64,000 nucleotides of DNA from contig NW_005196310.1 of assembly GCF_000372725.1 (NCBI RefSeq), forward strand, positions 48,340 to 112,339. Reading direction: 5' to 3'. Positions within the stretch are counted from its first letter, which is position 1, and each line of letters opens with the position of its first letter. Below the pieces are notes generated by a model. That model ran no database searches and had not been told where the DNA came from. It saw only the letters and a program-made list of their open reading frames with translations. The DNA comes from Emiliania huxleyi CCMP1516 (lineage: Eukaryota; Haptophyta; Isochrysidales; Noelaerhabdaceae). A program made the translations under genes and the position numbers. Positions 9,747-20,251 of this stretch are shown here, one piece after another.

Positions 9747-10579
9747 CGTCAAGCGTGGTGTGCTGCCGCGCGAGTGTTGCAGGCGGGGGTCGAGGGACTT
9801 CGCGAATCGAGGGACTTGCGAGCGCGGCGAATCGAGCAGGTTCGTTGTGAAGAGCTGGGGGCCCCGGGGTGAGTCCTTCGGTAAGCGCGGGTTAGCGCGG
9901 GTTAGTGCTCACTAACCCGTGCACGGGTTAGCACGGGTCAGAACGGGTTATCATAACCCGACGCTAACCCGACGCTAACCCGGCACTAACCCGTGCGGCT
10001 GGGGGGCATACGTCAGCAGGGGTTTGCGCCGGGTTAGGGGTGGGTTAGGGCCGGGTTAGAGCTGGTTGGCGAGATGAAACGGCTGCTGCGGCGGGCACTT
10101 CTGTTCACATATTCTGCCTTAACAGGTCGGCATGGTCTTCTGGTAACAGGCATGTTGTTGGTAACTTGATCGAATGTCGCCGAGGTCGCGGACGAGCACT
10201 AACGAGCACTCGGTGTACATCGACGGGGCTCACGTGCTCGCTCGGTTCTCTTTCATTATTGCGTCTCGGTGCCAAACCACCCCTTCCCACTGGCATCCCA
10301 CTTCCCACCGAGGCCGCGGGCACGGCCACGGGGCAGGTCGAGAGCCGTATTTCACCGCGTTCCCCAGAGGTGAGCCCCCCATTGGCCATTTTGCGCATTG
10401 GTGTCCAGTCCGACCCTGGCTGTTCTTCACCTTCCTACATACATACATAAATTTGTGACTCATCGCACTCCAAGTGCCCCAAGGAACAAGCGACGGGGGC
10501 ACGCACGCTCAGCACAGTCACTCAGGCGAGGGACTTCAGCACACTCCACGCCGTGGGGCTAGCACGCACACAACGGCAA
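9747..10579. other. Intergenic region with GGGTTAG/CTAACCC clusters
   Basis: This lies between the TPS start and the end of the kelch gene; I see no supported gene. At 9888-10065 there are about 15 GGGTTAG or CTAACCC motifs in both orientations, forming possible foldbacks (CACTAACCCGTGCACGGGTTAG). They are telomere-like in unit but not a telomeric array. The TPS promoter should lie just above 9746. Confidence 0.6.
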
Positions 10580-11773
10580 CTACATCAAGACGGCGAAAGC
10601 CTTCATCCGCGCCGCCGCCATCGGAGCCACCGCCTCCCACGCATCCAACGCAGGGTCGTACCGCTCCACCGAGCTGAGGTGGGTGTAGCCGGCACCCATT
10701 CCGCCTGCGACATAGAGCTTGCCGTCGAGCACTGCCACGGCGTGAGATCCTCGCACCGTCGTCATCGGCGCCACCGCCTCCCACGCATCCAACGCCGGGT
10801 CGTACCGCTCGACTGAGCTGAGGAAGCCGTCGTTGTACCCGCCCATAGCGTACAGCTTGCCGTCGAGCACCGCCACGGCGTGAACGCACCGCGCCGTTGC
10901 CATCGGCGCCACCGCCTCCCACGCGTTCGTCGCCGCGTCGTACCGCTCCTCCGAGGTGAGCCAGCCGTCGTCGTTGCGACCGCCCACAGCGTACAGCCTG
11001 TCGTCGAGCACCGCCACGCGATGGTTACTCCGCTCCGTCGCCATCGGGGCCACCGCCTCCCACGCGCCAACTGCCGGGTCGTACCGCTCCACCGAGCTGA
11101 GGAATTGGTCGTTGTCGCCGTCCTCGTCGTCGCCGTTGAAGCCTCCAACAGCATAGGCCTTGCTGTTGAGCACCGCCACGGCGTGACTAATGCGTGGCGT
11201 CGCCATCGGCGCCACAGCCTCCCACACATTCGTAGCCAAGTCGTACCGCTCCACCAGGTTGGAAGGTGCGAGGTCAGCCTCGCCATCCTCATCCTCGCCA
11301 TCAGCCTCACTCTCGCCGCCCACAGCGTAGAGCTTGCCATCGAGCACCGCCGTGCTGAAATACTTTCGTGCCGACGGCATCGGCGCCACAGCCTCCCCAT
11401 CCCACTCATTCGTTGACGGGTCGTACCGCTCAAGCGAGTTGACAGTCCCACCCTCGCCGTCGCGGCCGCCGATCACGACCAGGCGCGGCCTCTCGCGCTT
11501 CTTCAGCGTCTCCTTCCAGCCGCGGCGCCACGCGCGGCACGTCCCCTTGGCGGCGTGCTCCGTGGTCGGCAGCTGGGCGAGGATGCGCGGGGCGAGGTCC
11601 GGCGAGAGGAGGACCTCGGAGAGGATCCACTCGGGCTGCTCCACGAGCCGAGCGGCGTGCTCCTCCGCCACGCGCAGCGCGGCGTCGCTCGCGCCCGCCT
11701 GCGCCTCGATGATGGCGCACAGCTGCTCTGGCGAGAGGCCCGCGACGCGCGCGCCGATGCGGTGGGAGGCCAT
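10580..11773 (-). CDS. F-box-like/kelch-repeat protein, paralogue 1
   Basis: A single-exon ORF. ATG 11773 (MASHRIGARVAGLS) was chosen because all three paralogues start there, although a 15-residue in-frame extension exists. Residues 45-85 (LSEVLLSPDLAPRILAQLP ... CRAWRRGWKE) resemble an F-box. About six kelch repeats follow, each with VERYDP...WEAVAPM and AVLDGKLYAVGG, enough for one beta-propeller. Kelch F-box proteins usually present substrates to SCF ubiquitin ligases; that role is inferred. The paralogues are at 20252-21424 and 31829-32827. Copies differ in kelch number and in the acidic inserts between repeats. Confidence 0.88.
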   Translation of the reverse strand: MASHRIGARVAGLSPEQLCAIIEAQAGASDAALRVAEEHAARLVEQPEWILSEVLLSPDLAPRILAQLPTTEHAAKGTCRAWRRGWKETLKKRERPRLVVIGGRDGEGGTVNSLERYDPSTNEWDGEAVAPMPSARKYFSTAVLDGKLYAVGGESEADGEDEDGEADLAPSNLVERYDLATNVWEAVAPMATPRISHAVAVLNSKAYAVGGFNGDDEDGDNDQFLSSVERYDPAVGAWEAVAPMATERSNHRVAVLDDRLYAVGGRNDDGWLTSEERYDAATNAWEAVAPMATARCVHAVAVLDGKLYAMGGYNDGFLSSVERYDPALDAWEAVAPMTTVRGSHAVAVLDGKLYVAGGMGAGYTHLSSVERYDPALDAWEAVAPMAAARMKAFAVLM

Positions 11774-11985
11774 CGGCGCGGACGGTCCCGCGCCGGCAAG
11801 CTTGGATTTCGCTCGCAAGGGTGTGGGTACTCGGCGGACCGCGTCGTTGCGCCGTCACCCATGCCATCGTGGAAAAAAAATCTCGCCGGCTTCGCGCCGA
11901 ACGCGCGCAGCGTCTGTGCGTGTTTGCCCGTACTCCGTGCCAGGAGGTGCATATCACTGACTCACGTCCGCCATCAGGTGTGTAT

Positions 11986-14900
11986 ATGGCCGACGCCAAT
12001 CTCGTCGCCGAGGTCTCCTCCGCGCTGCACGAGGTTCTCGCACCGACCACGCCTCCGGAGCGGCGGCAGGCGCTGCAGCAGGCGCTGCAGCAGGAGCGGT
12101 CGCGCGCGGGCGCTGGCGCGTGCTACCTGGCCGTGCTCGCCGAGTCGTCGGACGAGGCGCTGCTGTGGTTCGCCCTCGCGGTCCACGAGGCCGCACTCCT
12201 CCGCGCGGCCGACACCTCTGGCGGCACGGCCGAGCGGCAGCAGCTTCGGGCTGTGCTGCTCGGCATGCTGTTTGGGCCGCGGTATGAGACGCTGCCGCCG
12301 AGTGCGCGCGGCAAGGCGGTCTCGCTGCTCGCGCGGCTGGTGGTCGCCACGTGGCCGGCCGAGGCGCGGCCCACGCCTCCTCCTCTTCGCCAGAGCGGGC
12401 TCTGCGCCTTTCCGAGACGCCTTCCTCGCCAGAGACGCCTCCTCCGCTCCAATGCCTGCTCCGCGACTCTTCCCGGACCCGGACTCTTCCTGTCTCGTCA
12501 GGACCCGACTCTCCTCCCCTCCCTCCTCGAGCTGCTTGCCGCGCCGGGAGCCGCACGGCCGCGCGCCGCCGCCGTCCTCGCCGCCCTCGCCGACGAGCTC
12601 GCCCCAGGCCGCCCCTGACCGTTCCCAGACCTTTGCAAGACCTTTCCTAGACCTTTCCTAGACCTTTCCTCGACCCTTCCCAGACCCTGCCCAGACCGTT
12701 CCTGGACCTTTCCGAAGCACGTCCTTCGCCTCCAGAGAGGTGTCGATCTCGCCGACTGATCGTCCCCTCTCAGTCTACCGCTTCTAGACACCTCCGAGGC
12801 CTCTACCACTCACGCACGTCGCCCGTCGCCAAACCAGCTCACCCCAGCGTCCTCCTCACCTCCTCGGACCCTTCTCGGAACTTTCCTGCAGGCCGCCAGC
12901 GCGGGCTCGCGGCACACCAGGCCGCGCTGCAGCAGGCGTTCGCAGCCACTCTGCCGTCGGTCTTTGGCACCCTCGCCGCCGCTCTGAGGGCGGAGGCGGC
13001 GGCGGGCGGCGGAGGCGGCGGCGGAGGCGGAGGCGGAGGCGGAGGCGGAGGCGGAGGCGAGGAGGGGGAGGGGGCGAGGCAGTGCCTAGGGGCGGTGGTC
13101 GGTCTGGTGAGGCTGGGGTGGACCCTCCGACCTCCCGCGGATGAGGCTGCGCATAGCCGAGACATCGCCGAGGTAGACATCGCCGGCTGCCTCTCGGCTG
13201 CGCATAGCCGAGACATCGCCGAGGGTAGACCCGAGAGGCAGCCGAGAGGCAGCCGAGAGGCAGCCGAGAGGCGGCCGAGAGGCGGCCGAGAGGCGGCCGA
13301 GAGGCGGCCGAGAGGCGGCCGAGAGGCGGCCGAGAGGCAGCCGAGAGGCAGCCGAGAGGCAGCCGAGAGGCAGCCGAGAGGCAGCCGAGAGGCAGCCGAG
13401 AGGCAGCCGAGAGGCAGCCGATAGGCAGCCGAGAGGCGGCCGAGAGGCAGCCGAGAGGCGGTCGAGAAATGAGCAGAATACGATGTAGCATAGGCTGCGC
13501 GGCAGCAGCTTCCGCTTCTGCTCGGCGCGGTGGCGGCCTTCTTTTCTCCGAGGGCGGGCGGTGCCAGGCTCGCTTGCACCGCCCTCGAGGCGGCACGAGA
13601 GCTGTCCGAGCTGCAGGAGGGCGCAGTTGCGGCGCTGCTCTCCCCGCTGATCGAGCCGGCGCTGCAGGCGCTCTCCGCCCGCAACAGCACACAGCACGTC
13701 TACGCGATGTGCTGCATTGTTACTACACTGTTGTCCCCTGCTGGCAGGCCCTCTCCGCCCTCGCTGCCGCCCCTCCGGAGGCACAACTCGAGGAGCTCTA
13801 CTCCCCCCCATTCCAGTCCGCTCTACTCCTTCCCCTTCCGACACACACAGGCGCAGCTCGAGGAGCTCTACTCCCCCCCCTTCCAGTCCGCTCTACTCCT
13901 TCCCATTCCGACACACACAGGCGCAGCTCGAGGAATACGAGGAGCAGCTCTTCCTCCTCCTCGACTCGCTCGCCGGCCCGCCGCTCTCTCCTCTCCGCAG
14001 ACTAGTTGCTCCTGCCCACTGAGCGAGTTGCCATCGACCAGGCCGCTGGCTCCTCCGCCTCTCTCCGCCCGCCGCCCCGTGGGCGCTGGAGCAGCTGTGG
14101 CGCTACTCCGAGGGGCGGGGCGGCAGGCAGCTCCAGCGCTGCGTGCGCGCCTCAAGCGCGCTGCTCGACGCCGCAGGCGGACAGGCTGCACCTCGGCTGC
14201 AGCTCGGCTGTACCTCGGCTGCAGCTCGGCTGCAGCTCGGCTGCCTCTCGGCTGCACCTCGGCTGCGCCTCGGCTGCACCTCGGCTGCCTCAGCTGCAGC
14301 TCGGCCGCACCTCGGCTGCGCCTCGGCTGCACCTCGGCTGCACCTCGGCTGCACCTCGGCTGCACCTCGGCTGCAGCTCGGCTGCACTTCGGCTGCACCT
14401 CGGCTGCACCTCGGCTGCGCCTCGGCTGTCTCAGCTGCAGCTCGGCCGCACCTCGGCCGCACCTCGGCTGCGCCTCGGCTGCGCCTCGGCTGCAGCTCGG
14501 CTGCGCCTCGGCTGCAGCTCGGCTGCCTCGGCTGCAGCTCGGCTGCCTCAGCTGCAGCTCGTGCGCGCTGCTCGACGCAGGCGGCGAGGCGGAGGGGCTG
14601 TCCTCGTCCGCCGACCACGCCACCGCCGGCGGCATCGCCGACGCGCTGCTTGGCTCGTGCGGGTCGCTCGTTCGGCGGCTGCAGCTGTGTCAGCTGTGAA
14701 CAGCGTCTCCTCACACCTGCAGCTGTGAACAGGTCGCTCGTGCGGCGGCTGCAGCGGCATCTCTCGCCGGCGCTGCGGGAGGAGTACGAGCTGGTGGAGC
14801 CCGGAGGTGCGGCCGGCGGCGGGGGGGGCGAGGGCGGCGGCGGCGCTGACGGCGACAGCGACGCGGACGGTGCTGGCGAGGGCGAGGGCGAGGGCGGAGG

Positions 14901-17025
14901 GGTGGAGCTGCTCGGCGGCGGCGGCGGCGAGGAGGACTCCTTCGAGGCGTTGTGCAGCGACGCAATGTCGCTGCTGTGCGCCCTCGCGTCGCTGCGAGGG
15001 GAGGCGGAGCTGCTGCTGCTCTGTGGCGCCGTCGGCTCCTCTCGGCCAATCTCGGGCGATCTCATCAGGCGGTGCTGCTGCTGCTCTGCGGCGAGCTCGC
15101 GCCGCTGCTGCCACGCTTCTCGGGCGCCGACGCCGCGTCGCTCGACGCCGACGGGGCTGCGGACGTGGTGACATCGCCGACCTCCTCGCCGCGGTCCTCC
15201 CTCCCGAGACCCTTCCGAGACAGCTGCGAGACCCGTTTTGTTTTGCGGCAGGTGCTTCTCGCCGACTGCCTCGTCGCCGTCCTCCCGAGTGCGGCGGCGG
15301 CCAGCACCGCTCCCGTCGCCGACGAGTTCAACTCCACAGTCTCATCCCACGAGGTCCCGCAACCAGGCGGCCAGCATCGCCCCGGTCGCCGAGCTCTCTC
15401 GGCACGTGGCGGCCGCCTTGGGCCGTCTCGGGCAGCGAGCCTCCTCCTCCCGCCCCCTCCTCGCCGCCGCGGTGTCGCTGCTTCGGCTCGTCGGCGCCCT
15501 CTGTAGCTGGCTCGCTTCGCTGCTCGAGGCGCCGAGTAGTGCGGCCGCCCGACCGCACCACCAGGTCGCCAGACGAGGAGCTGGTCGTCGCCTCTTCCCT
15601 AGGCGCAGAGCTGGCCGCCCGCAGACCGCGCCACCGCAGAGCGGCTCCTCTCCGACTGCCTCACCGCCGTGCTGCAGCAGTCGCCGCCTTTGCTCGCCGC
15701 CCCCGCCGCCACGCCCCTCGTCGCTCGGCAGGTCGGCGCGCTGCTCCTCGAAGTGTCTAGGAAGTGTCTAGGAAGTGTCTAGGAAGTGTCTAGGAAGTGT
15801 CTCGGCAGGTCGGCGCGCTGCTCGCCGCCACGGCGTGCCGCCGCTGGCCGGCCTCGGTGCACGACGCGGCGGGGCTGCAGTCTCTGCGAGGCGTCGACTC
15901 CGCCCCCGCCACCCCGTCAGCTCTTGAGGACGAGCGCGAGGCGAGCCGCGAGTGAACGAGTCACTAGGCCTCGAGCCCGCCGCCGCAGCCTCCCTCCCGC
16001 CGCCCCGCCAGCCCCTCCTCCTCGCGGCGGCGTGCGGCGCGCTGCTGCTGCCGCCGCGCAACGCCGACATGCGGTCGTACCCCGAGCCTCTCCTGCCTGC
16101 GTGGAGGAGGGAGCGGTACACAGAGTCGCGTCCCCCGCCGTGCTCCTGCGGGCAGCGGCGCCTCTTCACGATTGCGGGCCGTGAGCAGGTACGACGCGCT
16201 CATCCGCTCGCTCTGCGCGGCGATGGCGGCCGACCCGGCAGATTGGGCGGAGATACAGCCGAGATACAGCCGAGATACAGCCGAGATACAGCCGAGATTT
16301 AGCCGAGATTTAGCCGAGGTATGGCTGCCGAGCAGGCAGACTCTGCCGAGCTGCGCCACCCGCCGACTGGGAAGTGCTGGGTGCTAACCGCCGGAGCGCT
16401 GCGAACTAGGAGCGCCCCGAGCTGCTCGCCGCTCGCCTCGCCGCAGCGGACGGCCGACACCGCGTGCGCTGCGTCCGCTCCATCGTCGCCGCGCTGTCGA
16501 GCGAGCACCGGGCGGTGATGGCGGCGGCGCTGCAGCCGGCGGCGCCCCTCCTCCTCCCGGCCCTACACGCCCTCCTCCCAAGCCTGCTCGGCAGCCCGGC
16601 GGGCGGAGGGCAGCCCCCGGCGCCGGCGGCGCTCTCTAGACCAGCGAAACATCGACGCGTATTCCGCCGAGCACTCGAGACGGGCGCGCATTTGGCTGCA
16701 CTCTGCAGTATCAACACTGGCAGTGCATTCGCAACATCGTTGCCCCGCTGTCCGCCGTGCGAGAGCTCCGTTGTCGGTGCACACACGAGTCCCGCACACG
16801 TCCTCGCCTCAGGTGCCTCTCCTCGCCGTGCGAGAGCTCCTCGCCCTCCTCCTCGCCCTCCTCCCCCACCTCTCCTCCTCCTCCGCCGCCAAGTTGCCAT
16901 CTCGCCACGCGGAGACTCGCCCTGCCCGGGGGCGGCGTCTCTTCACAGCGAGATGGGTGTGAACAGTTCGCCGTCCAGTTACGCGGAGCTCCTCAGCCTC
17001 GCCCTCACGAACGCCGTCGCCGCCA

Positions 17026-17059
<34 letters not shown>

Positions 17060-18021
17060 TGGTACTACTCCCTCCTCCTCCTCCGGCGGCGGCGGCGGCG
17101 CCTCCGCCGGTGCCGCAGCGGCGGCGGGCGCAGACGGCGTGATGTGCGTCTCGCTGCGGCTGCTCCTCCTGCTGGCGGACCCGCCCTCCCCAAGCCGCGC
17201 GCCGCCCACGCTGCCGCTCGGCCGCGTCGCTTCTCTTTGCGTGTGTACGCCGAAGAGAGCTCCTGCGTGAGGTGGCGCATGTTCTTGCTTCAGGCCTCGT
17301 CGCGGCGGTCGGGCCCGCGCAGATCGGGTCCCTCGTCGGCTCGCCTCTCCTCGCCCCTCCTCGCCGCCGCCAGCTCCTCCTCCTCGCCGCCACCCTCCTG
17401 CGGCGGCAGTGGAGGGTCGTCTCGACGCGGCCGCAGGAGCTGCTCGTGCTGCTGCGGCTGCTCCACCACGGGCTCTCCTCGCCCGCCGACCCGCCCTCGT
17501 TCCGCACCTGCCTCGCCGCCCTCGCAGAGGTTCAGCCCCGCCTCGCCGCGCAGCCCTCCCCCGCCGGCGCGGCGGCCGACGCGACGCCGGAGGCGCCTCC
17601 ATCTCTAGCCCCTACTTAACGCAGAGTGGATCGCTTCGGCCACACCAACTTGTTGCATTAGGCGCTCCATCTCGAGCTGCTCCTCCTCGCCCTCGCGGCG
17701 CGGCTCGACCCGCTCCACGCCTCCCTCCACGACGAGACCACCGAATGCCTCCACGCCGCGGCGCTCGCCGACGCCGCCCGCCCGCCCTCGCCGCCCGCAA
17801 GCTCGGAGGCCGCACCGCCGCCGTTGCTGCTGCAGCTGCTGCAGCGGAGGCTGCTCGACGAGCCGGCGCTGGGGGCGGGGGAGAAGCAGATCCTCTACGA
17901 CGCCTTCGCCGCCGCCGACTCGTCGGACCTGCCCTCCTTCCGGCGCAACCTCGCCCGCCTCTGCCACGACCTCACCTTCTTTCGCGCGCGCGCACTGTTC
18001 GAGCACTCTGCGGTGTTCTGA
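11986..18021 (+). CDS. XPO6: Exportin-6-like nuclear export receptor
   Basis: A multi-exon gene from ATG 11986 to TGA 18019-18021. The N-terminus (HEVLAPTTPPERRQALQQAL, CYLAVLAESSDEALLWFALA, LPPSARGKAVSLLARLVVAT ending in WP) follows the exportin-6 N-terminal HEAT pattern. The C-terminus (DLPSFRRNLARLCHDLTFFR) matches the end of exportin-6 (DLPSF...LVNDLRYYR type). Exportin-6 is a karyopherin beta that exports profilin-actin with RanGTP. First introns: 12364-12501 (GC-AG, E-DPTLLPSLLELL) and about 12609-12893. Middle exons are interrupted by 11-bp minisatellites (about 13228-13470, 14178-14570, 16250-16320), hairpin introners and duplicated exon pieces, so the full exon chain cannot be fixed by eye. 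The assignment was made from motif memory and is moderately strong. Confidence 0.72.
12612..12720 (+). repeat. 11-bp tandem array (CCTTTCCTAGA) in an XPO6 intron
   Basis: Degenerate 11-mers CC(T/G)TTCCTAGA, each with a TAG that could serve as a 3' splice AG. They lie between exon ends GCCCCAG and GCCGCCAGCGC. Confidence 0.85.
13228..13470 (+). repeat. 11-bp minisatellite (GAGAGGCAGCC), XPO6 intron
   Basis: About 21 tandem copies of an 11-mer alternating GAGAGGCAGCC and GAGAGGCGGCC. This produces long open frames on both strands that are not genes. Confidence 0.92.
13780..13923 (+). repeat. About 70-bp tandem duplication of exon start plus intron (XPO6)
   Basis: The block CAACTCGAGGAGCTCTACTC ... 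CGACACACACAG is present twice, and the start of the true exon (GCGCAGCTCGAGGAATACG) follows. Splicing from one copy to the last gives APPEAQLEEYEEQLFLLLDS. It reads as one introner plus exon copy amplified in tandem. Confidence 0.75.
14178..14570 (+). repeat. 11-bp minisatellite (CTCGGCTGCAC), XPO6 intron
   Basis: About 35 variants of the 11-mer CTCGGCTGC(A/G)C over about 390 bp. It shares the TCGGCTGC core with the arrays at 13228 (inverted) and 28722. Confidence 0.92.
14663..14732 (+). mobile_element. 70-nt GT-AG introner with hairpin (XPO6)
   Basis: The intron starts with GTCGCTCGTTCGGCGGCTGC (14663), a copy of the exon start GTCGCTCGTGCGGCGGCTGC at 14733. It then carries the hairpin CTGTGAACAGCGTCTCCTCA ... 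CTGTGAACAG and ends in AG. The duplication is 23 bp with one mismatch. Confidence 0.88.
15730..15825 (+). repeat. 11-bp array (GAAGTGTCTAG) flanked by a 23-bp duplication (XPO6)
   Basis: CTCGGCAGGTCGGCGCGCTG occurs at about 15725 and 15801. Between the copies lie about five units of GAAGTGTCTAG. GT-AG splicing at the duplicated CTCGGCAG/GTCGG fits. Relative to transcription, this 11-mer is inverted compared with the one at 12612. Confidence 0.8.
16250..16322 (+). repeat. 11-bp array (GAGATACAGCC), XPO6 intron
   Basis: Six to seven units of GAGATACAGCC/GAGATTTAGCC, another member of the intronic GCCGAGA-core 11-mers. Confidence 0.85.
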
Positions 18022-18333
18022 GTTCTGAGACACACACGTGCACAACGATACGAAAGAGGGGGCGCCGCGATGATTATGATCAGCGGTCGATGCGTTTTAT
18101 GGTTTACTCTTTCAGAGGGGAGACGTGTAACTCTAAGTACACGCTCCGTACGGAAATAATCTTTGACCATAAATGCTTGCACCATGGCGACACTTTGTCC
18201 CTAGTCGACCGACCAGACCTCAACCATGACCTCAACGCTCAAGCTCCAAGGGAGTCATCCGTCAAGCAACAACTACAAAGAGATCAAAGTCATCTCTTCC
18301 AAGAGCGGCGTGGCCGTGAGCGCTCGGCGTCAC
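18022..18333. other. Convergent 3' intergenic region
   Basis: This lies between the 3' ends of XPO6 (+) and the RCC1 gene (-). It is less GC-rich than its surroundings, and I see no gene in it. Presumably it holds the two 3' UTRs. Confidence 0.5.
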
Positions 18334-19737
18334 TCACGACGTCCACTGTTCGATCTTCTTGGGCTGCAGCACCCTCTCCTCTCCAACACCGTGGCCCATC
18401 GCGTAACGGTCACCCCAGCTCCAGACGGCGCCGTCGTCGGATATGGCCAAGCTATGGCTGCCTCCTGCGGACACGGCAACGACGCGCCGCCCAGCCAAAG
18501 CCTCGATTTCCTTGGGTAGCAGCTGATTCTGAGAGGTACCGTGGCCAAGGCAGCCTGCGGCTCCCAACTCGCAGTTGCGGCGGTTGCCGCCCCAGCTCCA
18601 GACAGCGCCGCCCGCGGTGACGGCAAGGCAATGGTGGGATCCAGCAGACACCGCGACGACGCGATGACCAGCCAAGGCCTCGATCCTCTTCGGCTGCGGT
18701 TGGCTCCGCTCGTCGCCGTGGCCGAGCTTGCCACCCGATCCTTCGCCCCAGGACCAGACACCGCCGGCCGCGGTGAGGGCAAGGCTGTGATTAGCTCCCG
18801 CCGTCACGGCCACCACATGTTGGCCATCCAAGGCTTCGATCCTCTTCGGCTGCGTCAAGTCGCAGCTCACGTCGCCAGGGGGCTGCTCGTAGCCCAACTG
18901 CCCTATCCCCCAGCTCCAGACGGCGCCGTCGGCAGTGACGGCGAGGGTGTATTTGTCGCCTCGAGCCGCAACGGCGGTGACAAACAGGCCTTTCTGAGCC
19001 AAGGTCTCGACCTTCTTTGGCTGCAACTGACACTGCCGATCGCCGTGGCCGAGCTTGTATCCGGAACCTCCTCCCCAGCTCCAGACAGCTCCGTCGGCGG
19101 TGACGGCCACGCTGTGCATGAAAGCCGTCGAGAGTGCGACGACGCAATGGCCAGCCAAGGCATCGATCCTTCTTGGCTGGGGCTCGCATTGCCTGCTGCC
19201 GTGACCCAGGCAGCCCAAACTTCCATATCCCCAGCTCCAGAGAGAACCGTTGGTGGTAATACACAAGTTGTGCTCGCCTCCACTTGCGTCCACGCTGACT
19301 GCGCGCTCGCCGTCGAGCATCGACGGGATCTGGGTCGGTACGTGCAGTTGCTCCACACCCCCGCCATGCCCGAGAATTCCTCGCAGGTAAGATTCAGGCT
19401 TACCGCACGTGAACAGCCGCCCCTCGCCGTTGATGAAGACGCTGTGCTCTGATCCTGCCGCCACCCTCGCTGGAAGGTTGGCCTCGCGCTGCAAAGCCAC
19501 GAGGCAGAGCGAGCGCACGGCCAGTCGCGGAGGCAGCTCGTAGCCTAGCTCTTGCGCCCGCAAGTGCAGGCCCTCCTCAACAACCGATTCGTGCAAGAGG
19601 AGCGAGACGGCTGCAACGCGAGCGATGTCGACTGGGTCGCACTGCGATACGATGCGCGATAGCAGGTCGGTTGGCAGGGCGAGGAGCTGCGCCGGCTGCT
19701 GCGGCGATGGCAAGGCGGTGAGCGCGTTCCTCGGCAT
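18334..19737 (-). CDS. RCC1-repeat protein with N-terminal F-box-like segment
   Basis: The frame is open from 19983, but the first ATG is 19737 (MPRNALTALPSP), giving 467 aa; an upstream exon is possible. After LLALPTDLLSRIVSQCDPVDIARVAAVS (F-box-like) come about six RCC1 repeats with the pattern VSAGxxHSLAxTxDGAVWSWG ... LGHG ... QPKKIEAL, enough for a seven-bladed propeller. Such proteins serve as GTPase exchange or ubiquitin-ligase adaptors; the specific role here is unknown. A roughly 65-bp internal duplication (RNALxALPSPxQPxQLLALPTDLL, about 19675-19740 and 19755-19820) spans the presumed start. It is divergent from the kelch gene at 20252. Confidence 0.82.
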   Translation of the reverse strand: MPRNALTALPSPQQPAQLLALPTDLLSRIVSQCDPVDIARVAAVSLLLHESVVEEGLHLRAQELGYELPPRLAVRSLCLVALQREANLPARVAAGSEHSVFINGEGRLFTCGKPESYLRGILGHGGGVEQLHVPTQIPSMLDGERAVSVDASGGEHNLCITTNGSLWSWGYGSLGCLGHGSRQCEPQPRRIDALAGHCVVALSTAFMHSVAVTADGAVWSWGGGSGYKLGHGDRQCQLQPKKVETLAQKGLFVTAVAARGDKYTLAVTADGAVWSWGIGQLGYEQPPGDVSCDLTQPKRIEALDGQHVVAVTAGANHSLALTAAGGVWSWGEGSGGKLGHGDERSQPQPKRIEALAGHRVVAVSAGSHHCLAVTAGGAVWSWGGNRRNCELGAAGCLGHGTSQNQLLPKEIEALAGRRVVAVSAGGSHSLAISDDGAVWSWGDRYAMGHGVGEERVLQPKKIEQWTS

Positions 19738-20251
19738 TGGCTCCCACGGTAGCAGATCCGTTGGCAGGGCGAGGAGCTGCACCGGCTGCAGCGGCGATGG
19801 CAAGGCGGCGAGCGCGTTCCTCGGCAGTGGAAAGCAGCGGGCGCTCCTGTCAGGGATCGTCAGGGCGTCGGTGCTTCCGGAGTCTCGAGAATAAAAAGGT
19901 GCGGCCGGCACGCCGCCACCACCGGGATTTTTTAAACCTCGCCTCCCTGGCTGACCAGAGAGAGAGATTTTTAGCAATACCAAACAACTCTAACACTCAC
20001 ACGTCATTTGGGGCCAGAGCAAAGGAGGTTTGACGGATGGGAGCAGACACCACCCTCGAGGCGCCACCGCCATATGTAGCCCTCATCGGCGCCAACAGAC
20101 CTCTTGCGACAGCATTGGCGTGTGGATAGGCTTTTCTTGGGTCGATCCTGGGCGTGCCGGGCTGATTGGGCGATTTGGGGGGGGGGGGGGGGGGGGGCTC
20201 CCGAGAGCAGGCCGGGAAAAAAAGGAATTTTCGGTTTTTTTTTTTGGTTTC
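19738..20251. other. Divergent promoter region with homopolymers
   Basis: The shared upstream region of the RCC1 gene (-) and kelch paralogue 2 (+). It holds a run of over 20 G (about 20177-20199) and an 11-T run (20235-20245) just upstream of the kelch ATG. I saw no convincing TATA box. Confidence 0.5.

Noticed and set aside
9888..10065. Chromosome end or telomere
   Set aside because: Units are in both orientations, spaced irregularly, and genes continue on both sides.
13228..13470. CRISPR-like array
   Set aside because: Units are only 11 bp, contiguous and without spacers; the context is a eukaryotic intron.
12839..13844. Several 250-280 aa ORFs with 11-residue repeats (RLPLGCLSAAS type)
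   Set aside because: An 11-bp repeat reads open in all frames and returns every 33 bp, giving fake 11-residue repeats. Same for 13868-15171 and 28309-29441.
20030..20251. 74-residue N-terminal extension of kelch paralogue 2
   Set aside because: No similarity to the paralogues, crosses poly-G and poly-T runs, and starts at a non-conserved codon.
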